Of a stretch of DNA of 64,000 nucleotides, positions 19,617-31,925 are shown piece by piece. Both the position numbers and the translations under genes were made by a program. The stretch's first letter is position 1. Each line of letters starts with the position of its first letter. Source of the DNA: Nymphaea colorata (lineage: Eukaryota; Streptophyta; Magnoliopsida; Nymphaeales; Nymphaeaceae); assembly GCF_008831285.2 (NCBI RefSeq), contig NC_045143.1:1213503-1277502 (forward strand), in the 5' to 3' direction. The notes under the pieces are model-generated. The model did not search any database and was not told where the DNA came from. It saw only the letters and a program-made list of their open reading frames with translations.

Positions 19617-22118
19617 TTACCAATAATCCCCACAAGAACAGAAGCCATCCTTGAAGTGATGGAAGCGGTGCATATCCCTAACTATAATTTCCCGGTTAGT
19701 AACTTTTGAGATGAATTTAGTGGCGGTATGACAATCAGCACAAACACGCAGGTTCTTCCTGATATGGACGGTCGTCCCTGGGCTGGTGTTAATAAGCCCA
19801 AAAGCGATGGCTAATTTCTCACTGTGCGTATTAAGAAGCTGTTCCTTCACGTAGTCCTCTACATCATGAGCGGAGTTAGTATCAGGTACATAGCCAGCGG
19901 CTTTTATCTTGACCATCAATTCTTCTAGTGCTTTGTAGATGAGTTCAGTTTGAGGGTGCGATGTGCTGCCAGAGTAGAATGTGTGAACCTCGTTCTTCAG
20001 CTGGATTAAAGTGCAGCCCGGCATCTTCTGTATCCCTTTCTTCTCCATCATGTTCCTCACTCTAGCAACAGCGCCCCACATCGACGCTGTTGCATAAATG
20101 TTTGCCAACAGCACATAATATCCACCTTCTTCTGGCTCCAATTCAAAAAGTCTTGTTGCTGCCTTCTCTCCCAGCTCAACATTCTTGTGAATTTTGCATG
20201 CACCAAGTAAAGCACCAAAGACGCTGATTCCGGGCTCAATGGGCATTGCCTGGATGAAATCCCAAGCTTCATCAAGGAGTCCGGCACGGCCAAGCAAATC
20301 CACCATCGTAGCATAGTGATCCATATGAGGAGTTACACCATAGTCCCTGGACATGCTGTTGAAAAACTCGCGCCCTTCATCTACTAGACCAGAGTGGCCG
20401 CAAGCAGAAAGAAGGCAAAGGAAAGTAACGTCATTGGGCTTAACAGGGGACATTTTCATCTGATTAAACAGTGAAACCGCCTCTTTACCAAAGCCGTGGG
20501 TACCATAACCCTCTATCATAGCATTCCAAGTAGTTACATGCCGCTCGTCTGTCATGTCAAACAATTTGCGTGCGATCTTAATGGAACCAGATTTTGCATA
20601 CATATCAATCAAAGCAGTCACGACGTACACATTTCTATGGAGGCACAATCTGATAGCATGACCATGGACCCATTTGCTTGTGCGGAGAACAGACAAGTTG
20701 GCAAATGCAGGAATGATGCTGACTAAGGTGAATGAATCCGGTTTCAAATTCTTCTTTTGCATCTCAGAAAAGAGATGTAATGCTTCGTTTACATGATCAT
20801 TTTGGGTATAGCCGGATATTATAGCATTCCATGAAACAAGAGTCTTCTTGTGGAGCTTCTTGAATATTTCAGCAGCAAGATCCATTCTTTTACACTTGGA
20901 GTACATAGCAATCAATGAGTTATTAACGGAAACATCCGATTCAAATCCATCCCGAACAACCAAGTCATGAACGTATCTTCCCTGTGCCAGATCGCCCATG
21001 TTAGCACAAGCATGCAGGGCGGCCATAAACGTCACGTCAGTAGCACGAAGTCCTTCAGCCTGCATCTGCTGAAACATTTTCAAGGCTTCCTTGGCATCAC
21101 CATTACGAGCATAACCATCAATCATCGTGTTCCAAGAAACAACATTCTTCTCAGGCATTCGATCAAACACCAACCTTGCTTTGTTGACATGACCACATTT
21201 CGAGTACACATCCACGATTGCTGTAGCCACATTGACAAGAGACTCAAATCCGACTCTGACGACGTATCCATGGATGGACTTGGCTAGCTTTAGGCAACCA
21301 GTGTCCGCACAAGCAGGAAGGACGCTCACAATTGTGATCGAGTCAGGGGACATTGCTTCAGTTTGCATCAATCCAAACGTCTGAATAGCTCGCAAAGGTA
21401 ACCCATTCTGCGCATATCCAGAAACAAGGGCATTCCAAGCGACCACGTCTCTCTGAGGCATTCGATCGAACATTTTTTGCGCGTCACGCATCTGGCTACA
21501 TTTTGCATACATGTTGACGACCGCAGTCATGGCAAACACGTTCGACTCAAACCCGCATGAAATCAATTTCCCATGAATCTGTTTCCCTCTTCTGAAATCC
21601 ACTTGGTCGCCGCAGTTCTTCAGTAGATAGGTGAAGTTGTAGACGAGAGGTTGCACACCAAAACGCCTCATTCTGCAGAAGAAGGCGAAGGCAACGTCCA
21701 GCGATGAGTTTTTGGAATGGCCCTTCAGCATGGAATGCCAGAATTCGTCCTTGCTGTGATCGGCTCGTTGGAAGACGAGGTCAGCATGATGCATGCTCCC
21801 GAACCTAGAGAAAAGGCTGAGCAGCTTGGTCTGGAACAGGGGGTCACTATCAAGACCGTTTTTGATGACGAGAGGAAGGAATTGGTAGAGCTCCCTCATC
21901 TCGGCGCACATCTCCAGGAGCAACCCCGAAGGGTGGCAGAAGATGTGGGGTGTAGAGCGGGAGCGGTGGCTTGCCGGAGGGGGTCTAGCGGTGACTGTGG
22001 CGGCGGCAGGAGCAGCGGCGGTGCTCGATGGAGGGAGGCGCCGTCTCGTCTGCGCCCGTGATGATGATGAGGGCGTAGAGAGAGGAGGGTATCCAGGGAG
22101 TATGAACGAGGAAGCCAT
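19617..22118 (-). CDS. CRR22: PLS-class DYW pentatricopeptide protein, probable CRR22 orthologue
   Basis: Intronless, 833 residues from ATG 22118 (MASSFILPGYPP). The codon two before it is TTG and cannot be the plant start. The N terminus (about 55 residues) is rich in Ser, Arg, Pro and Ala and fits a plastid transit peptide. Then come LLLEMCAEMRELYQFLPLVI, many P-L-S repeats with phrases such as VVSWNTMIDGYARNGDAKEA and VTTWNAMIEGYGTHGFGKEA, the E/E+ region, and a full DYW deaminase. The deaminase shows HSEKLAIAFGLI, CADCH and C-terminal CSCGDYW, with zinc-binding His and Cys residues in place. The sequence follows Arabidopsis At1g11290 (CRR22) almost end to end, as I remember it. CRR22 edits C to U in chloroplast ndhB, ndhD and rpoB transcripts, supporting the NDH complex. 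Orthology is inferred from similarity, so targets here are a prediction. Confidence 0.9.
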   Translation of the reverse strand: MASSFILPGYPPLSTPSSSSRAQTRRRLPPSSTAAAPAAATVTARPPPASHRSRSTPHIFCHPSGLLLEMCAEMRELYQFLPLVIKNGLDSDPLFQTKLLSLFSRFGSMHHADLVFQRADHSKDEFWHSMLKGHSKNSSLDVAFAFFCRMRRFGVQPLVYNFTYLLKNCGDQVDFRRGKQIHGKLISCGFESNVFAMTAVVNMYAKCSQMRDAQKMFDRMPQRDVVAWNALVSGYAQNGLPLRAIQTFGLMQTEAMSPDSITIVSVLPACADTGCLKLAKSIHGYVVRVGFESLVNVATAIVDVYSKCGHVNKARLVFDRMPEKNVVSWNTMIDGYARNGDAKEALKMFQQMQAEGLRATDVTFMAALHACANMGDLAQGRYVHDLVVRDGFESDVSVNNSLIAMYSKCKRMDLAAEIFKKLHKKTLVSWNAIISGYTQNDHVNEALHLFSEMQKKNLKPDSFTLVSIIPAFANLSVLRTSKWVHGHAIRLCLHRNVYVVTALIDMYAKSGSIKIARKLFDMTDERHVTTWNAMIEGYGTHGFGKEAVSLFNQMKMSPVKPNDVTFLCLLSACGHSGLVDEGREFFNSMSRDYGVTPHMDHYATMVDLLGRAGLLDEAWDFIQAMPIEPGISVFGALLGACKIHKNVELGEKAATRLFELEPEEGGYYVLLANIYATASMWGAVARVRNMMEKKGIQKMPGCTLIQLKNEVHTFYSGSTSHPQTELIYKALEELMVKIKAAGYVPDTNSAHDVEDYVKEQLLNTHSEKLAIAFGLINTSPGTTVHIRKNLRVCADCHTATKFISKVTNREIIVRDMHRFHHFKDGFCSCGDYW

Positions 22119-24021
22119 GCCCAAAACAGAGAGAGAGCACCAACTCTATCTGGGTTTCCCACAGTGTGGTAGCCGCTGCCTCGCTCTCTCTACAGCCATG
22201 GTAAGATTTCCCGCGAAAGCAAGCCAGAAAGAAATCTTGAGATTCAAGACCTGGAAGAAAAATCAGAACTGACATAACAATGTGAAAATCGCAATAAATT
22301 AACTTCGTTGTGACTCTCAATCTCAAAACATTTACTAGAAAAGATTGTCCGGTTTATATTTATTGTCCCCCTAGTTTTATTAATACTTTTGCAGACCTTC
22401 TCACTAAAACTTGTCTGTCTAACAAGAACTGCCAAGATCTTAAATTTGTCATCAATAATTTTTTCATGATAAAGCAAGATCGAACTGTTTAGGTGTTCCA
22501 TTCCATACAATGGTTCGTTGGATCAGCAATAACACTTGTGGGGCGTAAAAGTTTTTTGGGAACAACTAAAAAACTTGATTTGAATCGTTGATCACGTGCA
22601 ACGAGAGAAAAGAAAACTACAAAATAGGTACGCCTTCTTTTGATGAAAGACTTTGAACAAAAACCAAAGTTTCATACAATCAATGGGAAAGAAATCTTTT
22701 TGCCAGCAAAAAGAAAGATGTAGAAGAGGACAAGCTCCTCGCGAATCCGTCCGCCGTCCACCGACCCTCAGATTCGAAGCCGGACAAATTTTCCTTCCAC
22801 AACAACATAGAGAAAATGTAAGATTTTTCTCCGAAAAATGGATTGTGCTTCTCAAGATCGGTGCGACCCATCTAATATAATTTCACTTACTTAGTTATAG
22901 CGATATGAATAGATTTAACACAATTTTCTTGATATAAATAATGATTTAATGACTTAAACGAATATTATTGAATTGTGGTTAGTTGCTTTTCCATACTCTT
23001 AAACTTCTTTCTTACACCTTAAAATAATATTATTTTAATCTTTCATTTGTTAAATAAACTAGGCGAAGCTCATCCATCAATTTTAAAATCGAGTGATCAC
23101 TTGATTCGATAACTAGTTTTAAGACGGACATTCCTGACTTTTTTTGCCAAAATCCCTCCCGTCCCGTGCTTATTCATGTGTTGAGAACCGACGCTTTATG
23201 TTCACTATTTTACCTAAAGAAAGTCTAATCTAAAATCAAATGAAGAACGGTTCGATCTTGAACCTATGAATATCAATTCCTTAAAACTAAATATACGAAG
23301 GCCCATCAAACGCTCCTTTGTCTCCTGTCTTTTGCTTCCTATCTTTAAACCAAGAGGTGCTTGCATCTTAGGCCCAAACATACCAGGACAACGTATATAC
23401 CAAGTAATGTCATCATCTCAAAATTCAAAAAGGTTTCAAATTAAACACAGCATTTGAATGACTCCATGTCAGTCAACGACCCACAAAGCGAGAATTCTTA
23501 TTATATATAAGAGAGAGAGAGAGAGAGAGAGGTAACATCTCAAAATTCTCCAATGTGCTTAATCTACGGATGGTGACGTTCCTATTAAAGAAAGAAAGGA
23601 AGAGCCATCTTTTAAGTTTTTAATGCGCCGTTTCTCTCTCACACAGACCAACCGATCTGTTCCCCATGCAGAAAATAATGCAGCACACTTTTGTGTTGAG
23701 AAATAATAGGGAGGGACGCGCTCGTTCTACGTGGAAAATCCCCGCCTCCCCAAACAAAACGTCTACCGCCACCATTCTTGAGGAAAAGCAACAGACCAAC
23801 AGAAGAGAGAGAGAGAGGCTTTGTCCAAAGATGGGTCACCTTCCTCCCACCTTCCTCTCTCCTTCTTCCTCATCCCTCATGGGCCGCTAATGGAGCCTCC
23901 TCTACCCAAGGTGACCCAGACCCTCTAGCACTGCCCCTCTTTCTCCTTCCGCTCTTCCCCTTTCTGGGGCTGCTTTCTTCTTCCATCAACGTTCCCCATC
24001 TGAATCGGAGAGGGGGAGACA
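22119..24021. other. Divergent intergenic region between the PPR and ITN1-like genes
   Basis: The two genes face away from each other, so this stretch holds both promoters. It contains a GA microsatellite (about 23511-23531), a possible copia remnant (22310-22492) and a pyrimidine-rich leader just before the ITN1-like ATG. No further gene seen. Confidence 0.5.
22310..22492 (+). mobile_element. Possible Ty1-copia pol fragment (fossil)
   Basis: A short conceptual peptide contains INTFADLLTKT, similar to the ADxxTK motif near the end of copia-type RNase H. Nothing else of an element (LTR, reverse transcriptase core) is recognisable around it. It is a small broken relic if real. Confidence 0.3.
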
Positions 24022-27000
24022 ATGGGGCTCGAGATCGTCGTCAAGAGGGCTGTCGATAATGGGGACAACACTCAGAGCCCCACGACGGTGGGGACTCCAG
24101 GGAGGGTTCTTATGTTCACCAATTCAGGCAAGAGGATGGACCAGACGGGGACGCCCAGGAAGTACGTGAAGCAGGTCACCGGGAGGCACAACGACACGAA
24201 GCTTCACCTCGCCGCCAAGAAAGGCGACCTTGCTGAGGTCCGGCAGATCCTCGGAGGAGCCGAGGAGTGCACGCCAGGCCCAGAACCGGTGCTGGACGCC
24301 GACGCCGAGACGGCCGCGGAGATCCGCTCAGTGGTGGCGAACGAGGTGAACGACCTGGGGGAGTCGGCGTTGTACATTGCGGCCGAGAGGGGGTATGTGG
24401 ATATGGTGAGGGAGCTGCTGTATTCCACGAGCCTGGAGACCTTGAGGAGGAAGAGCAACTCTGGTTGCACTCCCCTACATATCGCTTCCAAGAATGGGCA
24501 CCAAGGTGATCAGATTTGGCTTTAATCAGGCGACTGGTTCTTTTTATTATGTAAAAATGGTATCTTCCTCTGCGCTTTTTCCTTAGGTTGATCATGTTAA
24601 GACATGAATTTGGATTTTTCTATGTTTTTCGGACCGGGCATTTGTCTTCTAAAATTGTTTTTGTTTGATGATCGTTCTTGATGTTGTTGGGAGAACATTG
24701 GAACTCAAAACCGTGTCAATCGAATTACTGATTGGGTTTTATGAGGTTGAATAACTGCTGACAACGGATTGCAAGATTGATATAGGAAGCCATAACCTGC
24801 TGTTTTTTTCTCTGTTTTTGCCCTCCCCCTTTTCAACCGTCTCCTTCTATTGCATTTGCTCTTCTAATTCGCATAAGTTGTGCGACAAGAAATCTTTACC
24901 TGTTCGAAAATAATATTTTGTGTTGATACTTGGTAGTTATGATTGACCTTATTTTAAAGCAATCTCGATGACCAGTTCTTGGTGCTGGTTTTTTAGTTTA
25001 TCGTTATTTGCGGTCCGTGGGCCTTGTAGGATTTGATGTTACATTTCTTAGGAGAATTAGTGTGAAATGACGGACATAGTGCATCTCCTTTTGCCTTTGT
25101 GCTTTCCTAATAAAGATAGAACGTCATAGTGCAATTTGTGAGTGACCAGGTTTCTTTGTGATTGCCAAGTTTCTGAACCTGGCAATAAAAAGAGTATGAA
25201 TTATGAACCACTGTAGCTCCCAGTTTTTCTGTAGCTTAACAATGCTTGCACTAATATTTAACCTCGCATGTTTTCTGTACACGCTGATTTGACTTACAGA
25301 AAGTACATACATAACCTCTTATGTGCTAGTTCTTTTTCCTGGTCACATTATATCTTTGTGGTATAGACATTATGTGTTAATATTGTTACATATGAGGTTT
25401 CAAAAGGAGAAGCAAGAAATGTAATTTGAGCGAGCTTTTGTGTGTGTGTGTGTGCGTGTGTGCCTGTTGCACAGATTCTAACATATTAGACAAGGTATTT
25501 GATGGTGATCCTCATATAATGAGATAGAATGGCATTGGGAACAAGGATAAGGAACTGTTCATCTGGACACTTGTGAATAATGGTTGTGGGGCCTCTTCCA
25601 TTTGTGTTGAACCCTTCATTTATCCCTTCAGACAGAAAGTTCATCTGTTTCTAGTTTCTCTGGGATAATTAGGAAATTCAGTGGAAGGAATACGAAGGTT
25701 TACTATCTTTAAATTGGTTGATGTAATGTACAACAGTGATTGGAGATATCTCCAGTCTTATTGTCTGTTGGCTTGCTGTCTCAGGTTGTTTGTGTTTCAC
25801 TATGATATGCACATGAAGGCAATGATTCCTAAATGATTTGTCAAGCTCTTTGCTTCCAATTGTTGTTTTTGTATCATTTGGTTGAATTTTTTGCCATTTG
25901 TAGTGTTGTCTTCAATTAATCTACTATTCATGGACAGAATATGGCAGCCAAGTTCTGTCATGTGTTTGTAAAAGCACATATGTTGCAGAACCTGTTCTGA
26001 TTTTATTATTTTTGCAACTGTGGATAATGCTATTTAATTAGAGGCTGTTACCCCCAGGGAATTGACTGTGAAGATAAAATTTATGATGATAAATGATGAC
26101 ATTCTTACAATTTTCATTCCTACTTCAAGTGTCATCTACATGATGAAATAGTATGTTAGTTGAATCAAAGCTAGAACTTACTGGGTAATACATATGGCAG
26201 ACATTGTTCAGGTACTCTTAGATCATGATCCTGAACTAAGCAAAACATTTGATCCAAAACATGAGACTCCACTAATATCAGCAGCAGCAATGGGCCATGT
26301 GGCAGTTGTAAATGTACTACTGTCCAAAAATTCTAGCTTACTGGAGATATCAAGAGCTAATGGGAAAAATGCATTACATCTAGCAGCACGTGGTGGTCAT
26401 GTGGATGTCTTAAAAGCATTACTTGAGAAAGATCCACAGTTGGCACGTAGAACTGATAAAAAAGGGCAAACAGCATTGCATATGGCTGCAAAAGGAGAAA
26501 GTTGTGAAGTGGTCAAGATGCTTCTTGATGCAGATGCAGCTATAGTAATGCTACCAGACAGGAGTGGCAATACTGCATTGCATGTGGCCACAAGAAAAAA
26601 ACGATTAGAGGTACTGTTCCATCTCTCATAAGCTTCAGCATTCCTTTGCAAATAATTGTTTTAGCTGCTAGGGCTTTGTCTGTAGTCCATTAGACCAATC
26701 ATTCAACAGCTGATTTTATTATTTTGTTTATGCAAGTGCGTGTTCTCGTTTGGTAGGTTTTATGTATTCAGAATATCTGCCTCTCTCTCTCTCTCTCTCT
26801 CCCCCCCCCCCCCCCACATACACACACACATATGCTGTTTCAGATAAGTCGGAGCTTCCTGCATATTATTAAGATGTTCGAAGCACTGCATGTTTAAGAT
26901 TTTATATAGGAAGAAAGCTGTGTGCCAAATTATTGCTTCCATTAGACAAAGTATGTGAAAAGATTTTAAGCAGACAAAATACTTGTTTGGCTTATCTGTC

Positions 27001-28881
27001 ATTGATTTGATTGAGATTTTGATGTTTTTCTTTTTATGCTTTCATAGGCTAATATACTTCTGATTCTGAGACTTCTTCTCTATTTATTGTAGGCCAGACA
27101 AACTTGGGTCTCCAATGAAGATAGTTTAACAGTTTATGCTGCCAAAAACATGACCTTCCAATATGATTCCTTATAATTTCCTTTCATCACCATATACAGA
27201 ACTATATAAGGTTTAGTATGAAAGTCTTAATCTTGTGTTCAGCCCAGCTCCCTAGGCAGTGCTGGTGCAAAGGCATGAAAGTGATGTTCTTGTATAGATT
27301 CCTCAATCCAGGACCTTGCATAGAGATTATATGGTACTTGTTTCTTTGCACACCGTTGCACTGATGGCCATGGTTCTGATATCATCAACCTTTTTTGTTT
27401 CTATTGTTCTTCCAAATGCATACATGTTTGGTTGGTTCACAATTTTGTGTGCATGTATGGCACATTTTTAAGATTCAAGTGATTGCTGTGAAAATTAACA
27501 CTGCAAATTAACTGTCATGTAAGGTATTCAAAAGGTAATTCTACTAACAACAAGATACCTTTTGTTTAATCCTTGATGTTTACTTTTTAGAAAATTTTGG
27601 TCTTGTAATCTGCATATAACTTAACAAATTAAGAAATCAATGATCTCATTTATCTCTTTGAGTTGTTCACCATAAAGTTTTAAGAGCAGCATGGGTGAAC
27701 ATGAAACAATTTCAATTGTTTTCCTAGAAAAGAATGACTTATTACCAATTGTGCAATCCTTTTTCATTATCGTTATGCATAAATATGTTGTCAGTTGTCA
27801 CTGGTTCTAAATTAAGTACTTCAGAAAAACAAAGGAAAAGATAAAGCGAATGAAATAGTAATTTCTTGATAACCAAGGGATAAATATTCTTGTAAGCATC
27901 ACTGTTTATCTTCCATAAAATGCACATTGCGTTTGGTCTTTCTTTGTAGACGGCAATATTTGAATTGTTGTTGCTGTTTGACCTGTGTCGCGAACATCTG
28001 TTTTTCAATATCTAATCAGACTCTACTCTCTATTCTTTCTGTAGGTAATAAATGAGCTTCTACAACTCCCAGACATCAATGTAAATGCACTGAACAGGGA
28101 ACATAAGACAGCATTCGATATTTCGGAAAACCTTCCATCCTCCGAAGAAGCCATAGAAATAAAAAATTGCTTGCTTCGGTGGGGTGCTGTTAGAGCTAAT
28201 GAACTGAACCAGCCAAGGGACGAACTGAGAAAAACAGTATCTGAGATTAAGAAGGACGTTCATACACAATTGGAACAGACAAGGAGAACCAACAAAAATG
28301 TTGATCGCGTTGCCAAGGAGCTGAAGAAAATGCACAGGGAAGGGATCAACAATGCTACAAACTCTGTTACAGTGGTTGCCGTTCTTTTCGCCACGGTGGC
28401 ATTTGCTGCAATATTTACTGTTCCAGGTGGAAATGACAACACCGGAAGAGCAGTTGCAGCTAATTTTGTTTCATTCAAGATTTTCTTCATTTCCAACGCA
28501 ATTGCACTTTTTACGTCTTTGGCAGTGGTGGTGGTTCAGATTACCTTAGTACGGGGTGAGATGAAATCAGAGAGACGAGTGGTCGAGGTAATTAACAAAT
28601 TGATGTGGCTGGCTTCTGTTTGCACATCAATAGCATTTCTTGCCTCCTGTTACATTGTTGTCGGCCGGCGCTATGAGTATGCTGCCATTGTGGTGACTTT
28701 GATTGGAGGACTGATAATGGCTGGCGTTCTGGGAGCCATGACGATGTTCGTCTTCAAGTCTAGGCGAAGTCGGTCAATCAGGAAAAGAGATAAATCAAGG
28801 TTCGGAAGGAGTATATCTAATTCATGGAATCGCCACGCCGATCTGTCAGCCTCGGATTTGGACCCAATTTATGCTATATGA
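24022..28881 (+). CDS. ITN1: Ankyrin-repeat PGG-domain membrane protein, ITN1-like, 3 exons
   Basis: Exons are 24022-24505, 26201-26610 and 28045-28881. The phases agree and give 576 residues, against about 590 for Arabidopsis ITN1 (At3g12360). The exon 1 donor is CAAG|GTGATC. The exon 2 acceptor follows ggcag at 26200, so the nearby ATG at 26194 is intronic. Motifs in order: NSGKRMDQ, KYVKQVTGRHNDTKLHLAA, ankyrin repeats (residues about 60-320) such as NALHLAARGGHVDVLKALL and KKGQTALHMAAKG, then RANELNQPRDELRKTVSEI. The PGG domain reads INNATNSVTVVAVLFATVAF and IFTVPGG. Four hydrophobic membrane segments follow, and the C terminus DLDPIYAI matches ITN1's DPIFAI. ITN1 acts at the plasma membrane in salt and ABA responses linked to reactive oxygen. 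Function here is inferred. The gene is a paralogue of the one at 42895. Confidence 0.93.
26775..26832. repeat. Compound (CT)n-(C)n-(AC)n tract in ITN1-like intron 2
   Basis: A CT run is followed by about 14 C residues and then a CA run. It lies in the intron and is likely length-variable. Confidence 0.85.
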
Positions 28882-30169
28882 TCTGCAAACCATGCTAAGA
28901 TGTCTGGATAGGATATCAAGTTCAGGAAACAGGTAGCGCTCTGCAACTGCATTTTGGGTTCATGATATAGTATTCAAGATGCTTGTAAATTAGCTCTTGT
29001 ATGAGAATGACCAATGTCACTTGTAATCAAAGAGTTATTCGAAATCCTCTTTCCTGTGAAATTGGCAGTTGCTGCACATGGCTTGATATAGATGGTTAGT
29101 CTGCTCTTGCTTGTGGCATGTGTGATTCAAGCCCAAACATTTGTTTCTTTCTTGATTATAATTAATGTTGGTAAGATTGCCTTACCGAATCATTTTTCGG
29201 AAACATTCCAAAGGATGACTGAGTGGGGCTGTTTGGCACAAGTAACAGGTTGATACTGTCCAATAATCAAAACATATTTATGAAACACTTTGTTGTATGG
29301 TTTTATAAATGAATATGCCCGAAGTTTTAGAGCAGATCTATTGGATAGTAACAATTTGTTACAGGTGATGCCAAAAGAAATTTGAACCATTATAAAAGAA
29401 ATATGTTAATTTGGAAATAGCTATAAAAGCAAAAATAAGTTGAAATTCAAAAGCAAAAAATGCCAAGATGAGGTAAAGAATGATATACAAAGCTCAATCA
29501 ATTGGGAAAGATTAAGGAAAACTTTTTTGTGACCATGTTTTGCTAACCAATGTGATCGGAATCAGTTTGAGTGGGGATTAAGATCATATATGTGGCCAAT
29601 TAAGAGTGTTATGTGTCAATTTTAGCTATTTTTTGGGATGTTTTTAGCTGATTTTACAACGATCCAGCTGGACAAGTCAATCAAGCGGTCGCTCCCTCTA
29701 TTCGCTTGACAAATTATTTTTTACAACACTGTTGTTAACAACTGTCAAATCAATACGCATCACTCCTATCTTTGTCATTACTCTTCAACTTTAACTTAAA
29801 ATAGTAATTATAGGTAGGGTTGGGCATAGACAGGTACTCAGCCGGACTCGGACCTGAATTTGGGTCCTAAAATTAAGTGTGACTTTGGTCAAATAATTTA
29901 TTTCTAATATTATTTTAGAAATATATATATTGTTATAATCAATCATTTTTATATATCAATGTTTTCTTTTAGTTGGGAAGGGGAAGGGGTAGCCAAGTTA
30001 TTCATGTCTTTTCTGAAAACTAGGTTTGTAAAAAATGGGTTTTGGCTGAACCTAGTTTTCATATCATCCAAATATACCATAGACCTAATCCTAAAGGTTT
30101 TGCCTCTCTCTAAAGCCTAGTTTTGGTCTGTCATTCAAATGCCTCATGTTTGCATAATTAGTAATCTAA

Positions 30170-30305
30170 TTAGTTGACCCGGTCCCACATTGGGCTCCAG
30201 CCCCAACCCCTTTACAGTTTTCATTCCAATATGAAAATGGATTCAATCCAGGACAACTAACTATTTAACAACTCTCTTTATACAAGTCCTTAAAGATTCA
30301 TCAGC
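30170..30305. mobile_element. Possible solo LTR remnant of the TRIM family (fossil)
   Basis: The order of words (gacccggtcccacattgggc, cccaacccc, acagttttc, then ctttatacaagtccttaaaga) parallels the LTRs of the element at 36066-36491. Strongly diverged; no internal region is visible. Confidence 0.3.
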
Positions 30306-30673
30306 ACAAGCAAATGGGAAACTCATTTTAAAAAATTCGATAGGATGAAACTCGAGATCTAATCAGAAAGAAAATATAAAGACTAAGGTTGTTTTTAGAT
30401 ATCATCCTTAAAAGAAGTTGTTTTGTAAAAACCAAGTTTTAAAAACAGGTTTCTGTGTTTAGTAACATAACTTAAACAATGCATGCCCTTTTTGAAAACA
30501 TTGTTTTGCAAAATTGTGAATTTCAACCATCACTCAAACATGCTTCCATGTCTCCAACGGTAAAACTGCATTTAAGTGCGTCGCCCAAACAAGGCTGCGA
30601 ATTAACTGGAAAAGCGGGATGGTCTTGTTATGAAAAATGCAAACTCTGCTAAGAATGAATATAGTAACAGCAA

Positions 30674-30903
30674 GCCAACAATTTTCTGCAGATTCAATTG
30701 GGATTGGCCATCAATGCTGATTCAAGTAAAGGTATCTTCATATTTTTTACCGGTCCAGTGCTTCTAACGGGAAACATGCAGTCAACAAAATTTATTACTT
30801 CAATTGGGATCGGCCATCCTTGCTGATTCAAGTAAAGGTATCTTGATATTTTTTACCGGTCCAGTGCTTCTGACGGGAAACATGTAGTCAACAAAATTTA
30901 TTA

Positions 30904-30943
<40 letters not shown>

Positions 30944-31102
30944 TAATGGATTCTCCTGCCAACAATTTTCTGCAGATTCAATTGGGATCGGCCATCCTTG
31001 CTGATTCAAGTAAAGATATCTTAATCATTTTTACTGCTTCTAACGGGAAGCATGTAGTCAACAAAATTTATTGCTATGTTATATATATATATATATATAT
31101 AT
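30674..31102. repeat. Triplicated ~106-bp unit with TA microsatellites
   Basis: Units lie at 30693-30798, 30799-30904 and 30977-31074. Each runs from ttcaattggga(t/c)(c/t)ggccatc through aagtaaag(g/a)tatctt and the cttctaacggga segment to agtcaacaaaatttatt. Units 1 and 3 are each preceded by gccaacaattttctgcaga, so a larger block was copied. TA tracts follow unit 2 (30906-30939) and unit 3 (31078-31102). Unit 3 is about 8 bp shorter. The origin is unknown. Confidence 0.9.
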
Positions 31103-31925
31103 AAAGGAAAAAATCAAAACAGAATGCAAAGCATCAAAGGGTAATGATGATCCATGTGAATATATCATCAGAGTTGGATCCTAGGTCACACGGATACTAG
31201 TCTCATTACGGGGATATTAGTTTGGATACAACAATTTTAAAAATTGTAAATATGGGGACACGGCAAGGTATATATTTATATATGCTTATATGAGTGTAAA
31301 ATTCCTTTAAAAATATGCAAATATTCATAAGAAATATGGAAAACATCACAAAAATATATACAAAATTTCAAATTTCAATAAAAGCTATACAAAACTTTAC
31401 AAAAAAACCTATATAATTCCCCCAAAATAAACCTGCAAAAATCAAGATTGCTTTGTCCTGCCATATCGATGCGCTCATGTCTGCATATGAACGTAGATAC
31501 TGCCGCTTCCAGTCATGTCTGTGTTACTTGTGTTAGATCCATGTTTTCTTTATGATTTAAAGTTCAAACCCAATTCTGTCAAAATGGTTTTTTCCGGTGG
31601 AGTTGGTTTCCAGAAATGTTTACAACAATTGACACTTGTTGACATTTCGAAAAACTTCCAATTAATTCATTCTTTCTCTCTCCTAATTTTCCTAACTTTT
31701 TATATCAAGTCACAAGATTGATGTCGATCTTTCTAGCATGCTGTCGTCTGATTTGGCGGCCAAAAGAAAATAACAGGGGATACGGACCTGCCCTTGTTTC
31801 TAGAGATATATACAGCAGCTGCTCTTCTTCATTTCTGCTCTAAGGAATTCGTAGATCCTGACTTGAGAGGTGGGGAGATCTATCGTCTAAGGTGGACGTG
31901 CGTTTTCTGACTGTTGAAGACCAGA

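Larger units (their letters stand above)
28882..31925. other. Intergenic region between ITN1-like and SDR genes
   Basis: It starts with the ITN1-like 3' UTR. A weak TRIM-LTR-like remnant may lie near 30170-30305, and a triplicated 106-bp repeat with TA tracts occupies 30674-31102. No gene recognised. Confidence 0.5.

Noticed and set aside
22119-22124. TTG two codons before the PPR ATG as start
   Set aside because: Not a credible plant start codon. The ATG at 22118 is in frame and is followed by a transit-peptide-like sequence.
26194-26200. ATG at 26194 as start of a separate ankyrin gene
   Set aside because: It lies in the 3' end of intron 1 of the ITN1-like gene. Splicing after ggcag at 26200 restores the conserved ankyrin repeat in phase.
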